DNA of 64,000 nt from Vesta saturnalis (GCA_036346205.1 JARFJB010000002.1:2008501-2072500), one strand, 5' to 3'; positions 11,055 through 22,830 are shown, counted from the stretch's first letter. Notes: generated from the letters alone by a model not told the origin. Program-made: numbers and translations.

Positions 11055-11794
11055 AAAGATGGCTGCCTTTCATTGCTTGATATTCTAATTAAAAGAAAAC
11101 CGGATGGAAACCTAACACATTCCGTAAATCTTAAGCCAACCACACACAGATTATTATATTAACGCTTCATCACACTGTCATCCAACACAAAAGTTTAGTA
11201 CGATTCGAACTCAAGATAAACTACATGTGTTAAACCGTCTTGAGAACATCTTCATAAAAATGGCTTCAATAAACAACAAATTAAAAAGGCATTTCTACCG
11301 ATACAAACGATGACTATGAATGACAAATCTACAACTTCAAATAAGTCTGCCATTTTACCCTTCCTTGCAAACACAACGAATAAAATTGGTAAAGTATTAC
11401 AAAAGCATAATACAAAAGTAGCTAACAAAAGCAGTATTAAAATTCGAAATCTTCTGAATTCTGCCAAATACCAAATACCATTACATACATGTGGTGTTTA
11501 CGAAGTACCATGTTATTATGGTAAAGTCTACATTGGTGAAACTGGAAGGAGCATTAACATCAGGTTAACAGAATACAAAAAACACGTTTACTGCATCCTA
11601 CCAAATCAGCAATTACTGCCTTAAATACCCTGCACAATATAAAGTTTGATAACACTGGAATTCTGACTAACCATAGGAGTTGGTAGACGAGGAATATTCG
11701 AGAAGCTATTGAAATTCTGAAACGGCCTAACCACTTGAACAAGGATAATGAACATAAACTGTCCGATACCTGGGTGTCTGTTTTTAAAACTTGA
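11055..11794 (+). pseudogene. Penelope-like element: RT end plus GIY-YIG endonuclease
   Basis: Starts with the end of the RT domain in shifting frames (RKPDGNLTHSVNLKPTTH, then HCHPTQK), then an open stretch 11310-11624 covering the linker and the GIY-YIG nuclease: HTCGVYEVPC, KVYIGETGRSINIRL. After a frameshift near 11590 the C-terminus reads HNIKFDNTGILTNHRSW, one stop, then IREAIEILKRPNHLNK and the natural stop at 11792. In Penelope elements RT copies the RNA and GIY-YIG nicks the target. Here the N-terminal half and most RT motifs are missing (5' truncation), so it is inactive. Confidence 0.85.
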
Positions 11795-11907
11795 AAGTTA
11801 TACAGTGTAAAACAGTAAATTAATTTTAATCCTCTAATCTAGTTATCCCGTATTAATTTTTGCTACCTTGATGTTATCTTGCCAATATTTGTCACTTTGA
11901 TATTACG

Positions 11908-11940
11908 CCCGATGAAGGACAGAGTTTCTGTATGAAAGCT
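11908..11940 (+). ncRNA. degenerate hammerhead-like motif in the Penelope 3' tail
   Basis: CCGATGA, then a short stem ACAGA/TCTGT with loop GTT, then GAAAGC. This is one change from a CUGAUGA box, followed by a stem II and a GAAA box. Hammerhead motifs are known from Penelope-like elements. The outer helices were not established, and the closing GAAAC is changed to GAAAG, so a working ribozyme is unlikely. Confidence 0.4.
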
Positions 11941-11944
11941 TGCA

Positions 11945-12880
11945 CAAAACAATTGAATAAATAATTTCACGCCATTTTTCCAAAGGAAGTGTTATTTATT
12001 TATTTAACGATTGTTTATTCATTATTTTGGATTCTAATCATTTTAATGAGTTTCTCTAAACAAATCTGTTTGAAATTTGTAGTAAATACTAGGCATTTTA
12101 TATTTGAAATTGAATTAGTATTACCCATTTTGAGTTTTATTAGAGAGTGAGTTTGCATTTTGGAGCAACATTGCAGATACTTTACTAAAACCCACGGCAT
12201 TCTTTGGCGAGCCGGTGACCCTCTTAATTTAATAATATATAATAATTTAATAATAAGGCCTACACGATGCCTAGTCTAGATTGATTGTGACAAAATTCAG
12301 TTGGAGCAATAGTAAATAGGCTTATATCAAACCAATTTGATCATTCGAAATTTTATAAACACGAAAATTTCAGGTTTCTCGTCGGTTTTAAAAAAATCCG
12401 CCCATTTTATACGTACAATCACAAAGTCTAATTCCTTTATAGCACAGAATCCATTTATAAACAGAAAACAACATTCCTTAACCTAGCTTGCACGTTCAGT
12501 TTGTAGTTTTCGGTAAGATTGTCTACGTCTAGAAGACGTACAAATATTTTCTATGCGATGTTGTTCATGATGCGGAGCGTCTTGGTTTTTGAGACAGGTT
12601 CTTCATATGAACCATATTCGGATGCACATAGTTCTTCCACAAAATTCTCGTCCTCGTTCGGCAAGTACGAACGAGGAGGATGGTATAAACACAAACCATG
12701 AAAGTTCCTCCTTTTCGAGTCTTATTTCACTATTTATGACTAAATTATCGGAAACGCGTTTATTATCTTACGAGCTGAGAAATGCACAAAAAATGGGGTA
12801 TTATTATATAACCATACGATATTATCAAAACAGTATATGCACTTACAAAGAATTGAAATAATTTGAATTATAATTTTTTG
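11945..12880. other. spacer with one unrecognised ORF
   Basis: The remaining Penelope 3' end and AT-rich DNA. A 60-codon plus-strand ORF at 12519-12701 (FETGSSYEPYSDAHSSS) and an overlapping 90-codon ORF to 12861 have no family I recognise. The Ser/acidic composition is vaguely like the N-terminus of piggyBac-type proteins, but this is too weak to call. Confidence 0.4.
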
Positions 12881-13033
12881 AGAAAACTATGCAACCTCTT
12901 TTTTATATGTTCATAACGAAAACAGGCAACATTGTAAAAACAAAAACAATAATCTATGTCAGACTGACGTTTAAAACTTCATGTCAGATAGAAATTAATA
13001 GACATAAATACATGTTTACTTAAAAAAATATCT
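12881..13033 (+). repeat. dispersed repeat family, copy A (5' part)
   Basis: AACTATGCAACCTCTTTT begins a 150-base block (GTTCATAACGAAAACAGGC, ATGACGTTTAAAACTTCATG-type core) that recurs at 13110 and 19680. Copy A starts about 227 bases before copy B, in tandem. It breaks off before the rest of the unit. Family unclassified. Confidence 0.75.
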
Positions 13034-13102
13034 AGTGTGGAACACCACACGACCTTCTAACCTACAGAATGGAAACTAATCAAGTAAATTGAATAACTTT
13101 TT

Positions 13103-13845
13103 TTTGGGATAACTATGCAACCTCTTTTTTATACGTTCATAACGAAAACAGGCAACATTGTGAAAACGAAAACAATTATCTACGTCGGAATGACGTTTAA
13201 AACTTCATGTCAGATAAAGATTAATAAATACATGTTAACTTAAATAAAATCCACAGCCGCCCGCTTGTATAAGATATCAATAATACAGTTTAACCATTTT
13301 AATTCATATTTGATTAATTTTTAGACTTACCTTGCGTTGTATTAAGAAACTTTATAAAGAACAGTTATGTAAAATTAAATTTTGTTTAAAAAATATGTCT
13401 ACACTTTTTCTTATAAAATTAATCGTTATTCAGGTATTGAAAAAAATTAAACTAACATTTAAATTCTGTGTGATAAAAACCAAAATCTGGCCCTAATAAA
13501 TCGCCCCTCTTTGCCACTGGATTTCTGCCAAAATCTAATCAGCTCCAAGCCCAATAAAAACAAGCTTAAATACAAAATTTTAAGTACGTAGGTATTTTCC
13601 TTCTGGAGTTTCCATGGATACTATCATACATCCACTCACACACACACACACGCACGCACGCACACGCACACACACACACACGCACGCACACACAAACATA
13701 CATCCAGATATCATGGCCGATCTTGGCGAAACTTGACCAAAAGTTGTAAAAGGAGCTAATAAGTCGATGTAGCGATAGTGAAAAAAAGTCGATTGCGTAA
13801 CCTTCTATACCTACATATGTATATGTCGGTTAGAAGGTAAAAAGT
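13103..13845 (+). repeat. dispersed repeat family, copy B (near full, internal deletion)
   Basis: Runs from AACTATGCAACC through CACTTTTTCTTATAAAATTA, a block ending AGTTTCCATGGATAC, an internal CA/CGCA tract (13638-13694), ATCATGGCCGATCTTGGCG, AAGTCGATGTAGCGATAG and the 3' end CTTCTATACCTACATATG. Compared with copies C and D it lacks about 190 bases near 13463. Its uninterrupted 3' end gives the empty site for the insertion at 14356. No ORF, so a non-autonomous element of unknown class. Confidence 0.8.
13638..13694. repeat. CA/CGCA microsatellite inside copy B
   Basis: Alternating CA with CGCA variants at the same internal point where copies C, D and E also carry CA/TG tracts. Confidence 0.95.
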
Positions 13846-14355
13846 AAATTTTTGTTAAAAAATATATCTACACTTTTTCTTATAAAATTAGTCTTTATTT
13901 AGGTAATGCAAAAATTTTAACTAAACACTTAAATTCTACCATACGAATTTTTTGCCGCTAAATTAAGAGTTGTATCAAAAAATTACATGGAAAATAATTA
14001 ATTGATATTTTTAAATTCTATATCTAGGTATTTTTATATCTTTGAAATGTGCAGCTGTTTTAGAAATATTTGATAAAAAACAAACACTGCTTCTAATAAG
14101 CCCCTCCGCCATTAGATTTCTCCCAAAATCTAATCACCTCCAAGCGAAATGAAAACAATCTTAAATGCAAGATTTTAAGTGCGTAGGTGTTTTCCTTCTG
14201 GAGTTGTCGTGGACTAACATACTTTCACACACACACACACAGCCAGATATAATGGACGATCTGGGCGAAACTTGCCCAAAAGTTGCAAAATGAGCTACTA
14301 AGTCGATTTAGTGGTAGTGAAAAAAGTTGATTGCATAACCTTCTATACCTACATA
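13846..14355 (+). repeat. dispersed repeat family, copy C (left part, interrupted)
   Basis: Starts at the CACTTTTTCTTATAAAATTA block, so it lies in tandem behind copy B with a period near 470 bases. It includes the segment missing in B (TTTTTGCCGCTAAATTA) and a short CA tract near 14226. It is cut at CCTACATA by the mariner-like element, and its last bases continue at 19229 (TATGTATATGTAGATTG). Confidence 0.75.
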
Positions 14356-14892
14356 CATGGTGCGGCATTAGTGCGTCGATACATCCGTTATTAAAGGAGA
14401 TGTCAAAAAAAGTTATTTACAAGGCAACTTCAAACTTCACATTATAAAATTATATTCGTATTTACAGGGTGTTACGTAATACCAGGGTAAACCAAATATC
14501 ATTTTTTTAAGTGGGACATCCTTTATATTATTTTAAATTTAGATTAAGCTCATCTCTCCATACTTCCAATATAGGGTTTCATTACGTTATACAGGGTATT
14601 TCAAAAGTTATGGTCAATTGTACACGAAAATTATTCTCATTTCAACGTCTTATATACCCTAGACAGAACAACCTAACAATAATTTTTTCCAGGCATAACT
14701 TTTTGACATTGGTACAAGGTTACGAGGAAGTGCTACTTCTTTATTATTGCATCAATTGAATATGGAGCGAGCCAAAACCCGAACACTGATTTTGTACATT
14801 TTTTCAAATGAATCACCCTGTATTTTATTTTGAAAAGTGATAATACACTTTATGTTCTTTCATTTTTATTAAGCACTCCCTATAGCTAAAAT
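14356..14892 (+). repeat. left long terminal inverted repeat
   Basis: About 530 bases matched by 18700-19228 in reverse, with frequent substitutions and small indels. Shared landmarks: TACAGGGTGTTACGTAATACC, ATAGGGTTTCATTACG, CAGGCATAACTTTTTGACAT, AAGCACTCCCTATAGC. Confidence 0.85.
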
Positions 14893-14952
14893 GCTAAAAT
14901 TAGTATAAAAAATTCAAAAAACATCGGTTATTGAGACAAAATTCTTATAAAA

Positions 14953-17206
14953 TTAATTCATTTCATAACAAATGTTCAAGATGTCCACCGAAAACATAAA
15001 TACAGCATTGCAGTCGAGAATTTGAAGATCGACATTTCTGAACGTTTCTACATTACTTCTCTGGAATGCTTCTCGTATTCTATTCTTCATATCATCTTGT
15101 GTGGTTGGAGGTATTTGATGCACACGGTCTTTCACAAGTCAATTTTACTTAACTCTGGTGAACGAGTTGGCCATGCAATGGGTCCTCCTCTTCCCACCCA
15201 TCTTCCAGGAAAATGGGTATTAAGGTGATTATGAATTAATCTAGTGTGATGTACTGGAGCTCCATAGCTCCATCGTGTAGCAACCACATTCTTTGACGAA
15301 TGTTAAGAGAAACGTTTGCCAACAGTAACGGTAAATGATTTTCTAAAAAGTCTAAATAAACCTGACCATTTACTGTTCCATCGAAAAAAATGTTCAAAAT
15401 ATTCAAAGATCACTTAGTTTGACTATGAGTTTTTTTTTATGATTGTGGACCTGAACAGGCTAAATTAGGCCTATCGTGCTAAAGCACTCAGGAACACCTA
15501 GGAGGATGGATAGAGGGATAATGAATTGCCAATAGATGCCTATGAACAGCTCCCTTAGATTTTCTCATATCATAAGTGAGAGGAAAACAGGAACTAGGGA
15601 GATCATTCCAGAGTTTAGAAGCCTTGTAGAAAAATGTGGATTGCACCCGTTTAGTACAAGTGGAGATTTGCACTGCATACTGATGATGTGAATGGGCGAA
15701 CCGAGTGTTTCTCGCAAAGATAGCCCGAGATGGTATCAAAGAATATAATTCAGCAGCACACTAGCCGTTGTAATAACGATAATACAAAGAAAGAACTGAA
15801 ACCATCCTTCTATGCTCAAGGGACTGTATGTGAGAAGTTAAGGACGGGTCATTTATAAGCCTAATCGCTCTCTTTTGAATACGATCAACGATATCGAGAG
15901 CGTATTGGGGAGCACTAACCCAGAAGTGAGAATTATATTCCAGATGAGGCCGAATTTGGGCCTTATGCAGCAGAAGGAGTTGTCTAGAGGTAAAGTACTA
16001 CTTAGATCTGCACAAAAAGCCTATTTTACGAGCAACTGTTTTGGTAGCTGACAGAAGATGGTCAAGCCATGAGAGATTTGAAGATACAGTCATACCCAAC
16101 AGAGTAATAGAGTCTGAAAACTTAAGAACTGAGCCATTCATACTTACAACAGGAAATGGTCGATCTTTTTTGGCGGACATAAGGCAACACTGAGTCTTGT
16201 TAGCACTAAATTTAACTAGATGTCTTTGTTGATTGAATTTGCCATTTCAGATTTAATTTCTTGATTTGACATAGAAGGTGGATTATCACCATGAGTAGAC
16301 TGATATGAACTACAGTGAAGAGTGCTATCGTCAGCAAAGCAATGGATGGGGTTAGTTGTTGAAGAAATAAGGTCATTTATGTACAGTAGAAAAAGTGTAG
16401 GCGCTATAACGGATCCCTGTGGTACGCCCGCGTTAATGCTAACTTCTTTTGAAAAAAACCCATCAACTACGACACGTATTCGTCTTTTATCAAGGAAACT
16501 AGAAACCCAGTTGATGAGCGTATCATTTAACCCAAACGAGGTGAGTTTGGCAAGTAAACACTTATGCCAAACTTGGTCAAATGCCTTTGAGATATCTAAA
16601 GCGACTACAACTGTTTCACCGGACTGCTCTACTGTATTGTTCCAAACTTGGGTCACATATGAAAAAAGATCGCCTGTTGAACGACTTTGCCTAAACCCAT
16701 ATTGGTGATCACTAAGGAGTTGCTATAAGATGGGGATTAATTGTAGAATAAAGAGGACAAAATCAAAGAAATCCGCCTGATTGTGGATTTGTTGTTGAGC
16801 CCATTCACAAAAAGCAACCCTTCTGGGATAGTCATCTTCGAGTAATTCTTGATGCAACTGGATATGGTATGGATGCATCTTATTTTTACGTAGTATTCTT
16901 CGGACGGACCTGTCAGTAATATCATGCTGACGCGAGATTTCACTTGTACGAACATGTGGATTGTGCGTAACTTTCACGTTAAATTCATTTTCTTCGTTAA
17001 GTACAGGTTTTGTCCTTTCCTTTTTTTCCATAAACTACTGAACCCGTACCATTAAAACGATCTACTAACCTTTCCAACGTTATTTTCTCGGGTTGCTTTC
17101 GTGCGGGACATCTCGCTTTGTAATTTCTTTGTGCTAATAAACAATTTTTCATACATTCTCCCGGTACCCATATCATGTCTGTTAATTCCTCAATAGGAAA
17201 GTTCAT
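14953..17206 (-). pseudogene. mariner-like transposase relic split by a LINE
   Basis: The N-terminus is at 17206 (MNFPIEELTDMIW, then LERLVDRFNGTGSV). A frameshift near 17010 leads into a second HTH (VRTSEISRQHDITDRSVRRI) and LHQELLEDDYPRRVAFCEW, ending at FFDFVLF near 16740. Then comes the LINE (15431-16738). The transposase resumes near 15395 with FFDGTVNGQVYLDFLENHLP, MWLLHDGA and, after further frame changes, the C-terminal IREAFQRSNVE (15135-14953). About 50 residues around the first catalytic Asp are missing at the junction, so the LINE insertion came with a deletion. Same DUF4817-type family as the copy at 131-1204 but a distinct subfamily. Confidence 0.8.
15431..16738 (-). mobile_element. 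5'-truncated non-LTR retrotransposon (CR1/Jockey-like RT)
   Basis: Minus-strand RT begins near 16735 at LLSDHQYGFRQSRST. Motif A is ALDISKAFDQVWH, motif B GVPQGSVIAPTLF and motif C CFADDSTLHC (16656-16216). A frameshift near 16200 leads to ITLLGMTVSSNLSWLDHL and the post-RT region (15739-15488: FYKASKLWNDLPSS). It ends in an A8 tail (read as T8 at 15431-15438). The endonuclease and RT fingers are absent through 5' truncation, typical of target-primed insertion. The short stretch 15396-15430 between the tail and the transposase is unexplained. Confidence 0.85.
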
Positions 17207-17678
17207 TTCTATTTAAGAGTTTACAAATTAACAAACACTACACAATCTCAAAGAAGTTTGTTAAATGACAAGCTACTAACTATTACTGAATAATATCTAT
17301 CTGTCATTTGTTCACGGCTAACTAATAGACATTGTTAAAAAATCTCTTTCTGTTATTAAACTGAGAATACAATTCACATGTCACATGGTACATTTTTGAT
17401 TACTTTCATTGGTTAAAATTGAAAAACAAAATCGCAGAATAGGCTATCAAATCGGTGATAATTTTATCACCGCATGTTGACTGTTACATGATTTTAATGA
17501 ATAAAATAGTCAAAGTGACAAAAAGTTTCAAAGAAATAAATAATTGTATTGTTTATCTTGCAACTGTAATATTTACTATCAAATTGTAAACTTTAAAAAA
17601 TATGTTTTCTATTAACGTTCATTTTCTCTTACCAAATATAACACGTGTTATGATTAATAATTGATGATACTCATAACT
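17207..17678. other. internal non-coding part of the mariner-like element
   Basis: Lies between the transposase start and the nested TIR element. No ORF. Would contain the transposase promoter region, with no motif I can single out. Confidence 0.4.
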
Positions 17679-18650
17679 AGACATCGGAATATATCCAGCC
17701 GATTTATAACAAAATATGCGCATATATATGCACCCTATTTTGTAGAAATATGCAACAGATATGCAAAAATATTAGATGTATGCTGTTTGCATAAGCTGTC
17801 TCAGTAACTGTATGAAATATTCAGAAACGTTTTAATTAGTAAGTAAACAATTATAAAACAGGAACGCAACAAAAAAAAAAGAATTTGCGTAAATCATACT
17901 TTAATTTATATTCATATAATATATTTCATAAAAATAAGTTGTTATTAAGAAAAATGTCTTACCGTTGTAGTATAAGCACTACAAAAGATTTAATCGCCCT
18001 CAAAAACTAATTCAGTACGGTTTAATCCAGATTACTACCCTTGCTGAAGCCATTTCAATGCCACACAGAGCACACAATAATCAAAAACAATTAAGTACCA
18101 ACTCGCGTCTGCAACTGTCGGTTCTAGTGACCCAAATATTAAGAATTTTTCTGTAAATCAGAAAGGATACCGCCACTTCAACTGTTTTAACAACTTTTAC
18201 CTGCTTTGGTGCTATTGTAATCATTACCAAGAAGAATTTACTTAAGCAAAGTTGCATTTCGCTAAGGTAATCCTTTACAGAGTAAGTTTATGAGTGATTT
18301 ACGACTTCGGATACAACTTTACTAGGAAGGTTTTAAAATATTAGCGTAATCCGTCGACCAAGTGTCATGTAACCTTCGGCCTTGCACTTACTTTTACGCA
18401 TTTGGGAAATCCAAAAGCACTGTCTTAAGTTTCATAGTTAAAAATATTTACAGAAATGTATAATCTATAGATTTATGCAATAATATGCACAAAATTCCGA
18501 TAAAATGCAACATTTGCTCAAATATGCAAAATATGCATTAATTAATTATAGCCAAATAACGGTAAAAGTTTCAATTCCAGTACATTTTTAAACGTATCCT
18601 AAAATATGCATAAACTAGAGAATATGTAGTTTGCATATATTCCGATGTCT
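17679..18650. mobile_element. small non-autonomous TIR element with ATATGCA motifs
   Basis: Ends AGACATCGGAATATAT and its complement ATATATTCCGATGTCT. Both subterminal regions carry many AATATGCA/ATGCA motifs (17715-17800 and 18475-18640) in opposite orientation, as expected for transposase-binding arrays. 972 bases, no ORF. Flanks share TCATA, but no clean duplication of 2 or 8 bp is visible. The layout suits a hAT-like MITE; the class is not proven. Confidence 0.65.
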
Positions 18651-18699
18651 AATCATAGCACTAGTTATATTATCCCCGACAATATCTCAGAAATTAACG

Positions 18700-19228
18700 A
18701 TTTTAGCTATAGGGAGTGCTTAATAAAAATGAAAGAACATAAAGTGTATTTTCACTTTTGAAAATAAAATAGAGGGTGATTCATTTGAAAAAATTGAAAA
18801 AATCATGTGTTTTCTCTATATTCAATTGTTGCAATAATACAGAAATAGCACTTTCTCGTAACACCGTACCAATGTCAAAAAGTTATGCCTGGAAAAATTA
18901 TTGTTAGGTTGTTCTGTCTAGGGTATACGGGACGTTGAAATGAGAATGATTTTCGTATATAATTGACGTTAACTTTTGAAATACCCTGTATAACGTAATG
19001 AAACCCTATATTGGAAGTATGGGGGAGATGAGCTTAATCTAAATTTCAAATAATATATAGCGTGTCCCATTAAAAAAAAGTATGTTTGGTTCACCCTGGT
19101 AATATGTAACACCCTGTAAATACGAAAATAGTTAAGTTTGAAGTTGCCTATAATTTTTGTAAATAACTTTTTGATATCTCCTTTAATAAGGGATATATCG
19201 CATTTCGACGCACTAATGCCGCACCCTG
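18700..19228 (-). repeat. right long terminal inverted repeat
   Basis: Reverse-complement partner of 14356-14892. Landmarks read here as GCTATAGGGAGTGCTT, ATGTCAAAAAGTTATGCCTG, CGTAATGAAACCCTAT and CGCACTAATGCCGCACCCTG. Confidence 0.85.
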
Positions 19229-19463
19229 TATGTATATGTAGATTGAAAGATAAAAATGGGTTTAACTAGCTTTCAATCTCGACTCAATATAATAGATTTC
19301 ATTTTGCAGCTATGAACTAGTCAGGCCAATCGTGAGGTAACACATGATTTACATGGCGAATAAAATACAAAATTGGATTTCCAGCCACGTGAAATACATG
19401 TTGTATCCCACTCTATAAACAACTTGCAGAAAAATTATTTGTTTATCGTTTGTTATAGTTGTA

Positions 19464-19519
<56 letters not shown>
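19464..19519. repeat. (TA)n microsatellite
   Basis: About 28 uninterrupted TA units. Confidence 0.98.
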
Positions 19520-19520
<1 letters not shown>

Positions 19521-20143
19521 CTTCACTGCAATGACCAGATTGACAAAATAACAAACAAAATGTCTATTATATATTTCTTGTATTCTGAAGAAGCCAACTA
19601 GCAAACAAAGCTTCGTAATTAATTATAAAGCATCAAATAATAATGAAGTGTTCACCATTTCTATTTTGGCGCAACATTAAAAAAATAACTGCGCAACCCC
19701 TTTTTATACGTTCATTACGAAAATAGGCAACATTGTAAAAACAAACACAATAATATATAGGTCAGAATGACGTTTAAAACATCATGTCAGATAGTGATTG
19801 ACAGATATAAATACGTTAACTAAAAAAAAATTCAAAAGCCGCCCGCTTCTATAACAATGTCGATAATACAGCTTCAGCATTTTCAATCATATTTATTTAA
19901 CTTTTACATTTATTTCGCTTTACATTTAAAAACTTTGTAAAGAGAATTTATGTAAAATTAAATTTTCTTTAAAAAATACGTCTACACTTTTTCTTATAAA
20001 ATTAATCGTTTTTCAGATAATGAAAAAACACTTAAATTCTACCTTTGTAATTTTTTGCCGCTAAATTACGCGTCATATCAAAAAATTGCATTGAATGTAA
20101 TCAATAGATATGTTTAAGGTCTATATGTATGTATTTTTATGTA

Positions 20144-21280
20144 CTGATTTCCATAAAAATTACAACACCTAGAATTTGTTGAACGATTTTATTGAAATTT
20201 TCGTCAACGATGTCTTTCATTGGAACAAACAAACGATTAAAATTTGAATAAAATCTAGCTAGTAGTTTTTTTTTTGTTTTTACCTTTGCACTTAGTAACA
20301 ATAAATTTGAAGAAATAAACCAATCAGTGTGTAATTAATTAACTGTCAATTTTGCTGTTTGTTCACAATTTCGTTCTGAACTTGGGAACAATGCCAAGAG
20401 TACGTCAACATCAAAATTTTTCCCAATTGACTGATTTTGAACGTGGCCGTATTATTGGCACGAGAGAGGCCGGACTTTCGCTAAGAGAAATTGCTCGTCG
20501 TGTAAACCGAAATGTTACAACGGTATTGAGATGTTGGTCCAAATGGTCCGAGGAAGGGGTGCAACAATGTCGCCCTGGATCTGGACGTCCCCGCAAGGCT
20601 ACAGATCGCAAAGAACGTCGCTTAAGACTTTTGGCCACAAGAGACAGATTTTCAACAACTCGATCGATTCCAAATGATTTGATGAGAGGTGTAGGACCCA
20701 GAATGCCAATGTCATCTGTTTATCGCCGGATAAGGTCTTATGGGCTGCGTTCATATCGTCCATTTTTATGTCTTGCTCTTACACCACTTCAGCGTCTACG
20801 CAGGCTAGAATGGAGCAACGAAAGAGCTTGTGGGCCCACCATGGTCGTAGGAAGGTCACACGGATGCGTGGAGAATGTAAAAATCCAACATTTTCTGTGA
20901 AACGCAACACAGCCCTCACACAAGGGGTGATGATATGGAGTGCAATATGTTACGGTAGAATATCACCCTTGTCCTTCATTGATGGCAACTTATACGCCGC
21001 TGGTTATATTGCCAATGTGCTAGAAACTGTTGCGCTTCCATATTTTCAGGGGCTGGAAAATCCCATTTTCCAACAGGATAATGCTCGCCATCATACGATG
21101 AGGGCTGCAACACGTTTTTTGGAAGAAGCTAACATTGCTGTCCACCCACGGCCTGCTCGGTCGCTTGATTTGTCGCCCATTGAACATGTATGAGATGACA
21201 GCGGTAGGCGACTGGGTAATTTACCACACCCTCCAGATAACTTATACGATCTCCGGCGACGGATTCTTTATGGAAGTCAG
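20144..21280 (+). mobile_element. Tc1-like DNA transposon, internally deleted
   Basis: Left end CTGATTTCCATAAAAATT and right end TTTATGGAAGTCAG are inverted repeats flanked by TA (20142-20143, 21281-21282). The insertion point is verified by copy C of the host repeat. 1137 bases; the 3' part of the transposase gene and most of the right end are deleted, so the ORF runs straight into the terminal repeat. Confidence 0.85.
20391..21262 (+). pseudogene. Tc1-family (DD34E) transposase relic
   Basis: The ATG at 20391 (MPRVRQHQNFSQLTDFERG) begins a paired-like HTH (LSLREIARRVNRNVTTVLR, residues 25-45) and a GRPRKAT AT-hook-like motif between the two HTH domains. The frame changes near 20830. The second frame holds GECKNPTF, TQGVMIWSAICYGR, NPIFQQDNARHHT with the second Asp, and RSLDLSPIEHV with the Glu, 34 residues apart. 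The block with the first Asp (FSDES-type) is deleted. A stop follows HV at 21191, and another frame ends DLYDLRRRI-like at the terminal repeat. Confidence 0.85.
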
Positions 21281-21804
21281 TATATCTTTAAAATACGCAT
21301 CTGTTTCACAAATATTTGATAAAAACCAAAAACAGCCGCTAATAGACCCCCTCTCCATCGCTGGATTTCTCCCAAAATCTAATCAGCTCTAAACCAAATG
21401 AAAACAAGCTAAAATACAAAATTTTAAGTCCGTAGGTATTTTCGTTCTAGAGTTATCGTGGATACTAACATACATCCACACACTCACGCAGACACACACA
21501 GACATCCATACATGATGGGCGATCTTGGCGAAACTTGGCCAAAAGGTGTAAAATGAGCTAATAAGTGGATTTAACGAAAGTAAAAAAAAGTCGATTACAT
21601 AACCTATTATACCTACATATGCAAATGTAGATTGGAAAGTAATTAAAACACACTCTTATATTCTATACTGACGTGAAGTTAGCAATAGATTCCATCCATA
21701 GATTTTAATATTCCGTATTATGCCTTAAACCTCTATAAAACTATGTAATTGTTTACAACATATACAGTCACAATTAATTAGGTATCGAATGTTATACGTT
21801 ATAT

Positions 21805-22830
<1,026 letters not shown>

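Larger units (their letters stand above)
14356..19228 (-). mobile_element. long-TIR mariner-like element, 4.9 kb, with nested insertions
   Basis: Ends CATGGTGCGGCATTAGTGCG on the left and the complement of CAGGGTGCGGCATTAGTGCG on the right, each flanked by TA (14354-14355 and 19229-19230). Removing it rejoins a normal copy of the dispersed repeat (compare the intact site near 13818), which confirms both ends and the TA duplication. The terminal inverted repeats run about 530 bases. Inside are a minus-strand transposase relic (14953-17206), a LINE fragment (15431-16738) and a smaller TIR element (17679-18650). Without those two it would be about 2.6 kb. Confidence 0.85.
19670..21645 (+). repeat. 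dispersed repeat family, copy D, interrupted by Tc1
   Basis: Starts ATAACTGCGCAACCCC (compare AACTATGCAACC in A and B), carries TTTTTGCCGCTAAATTA, is interrupted at 20144-21280, and resumes with ATACGCATCTGTTTCACAAA, ATCTAATCAGCTC, a short CA tract and GATCTTGGCGAAACTTGGCC. It ends ACCTACATATGCAAATGTAG. Copy C near 14050 (ATTTTTATATCTTTGAAATG) is the empty site for the Tc1 insertion. Confidence 0.8.

Noticed and set aside
19238..19278. AGATTGAAAG...CTTTCAATCT inverted pair as a separate element or terminator
   Set aside because: Ten-base arms at the end of a dispersed repeat copy; not conserved in copies B and D.
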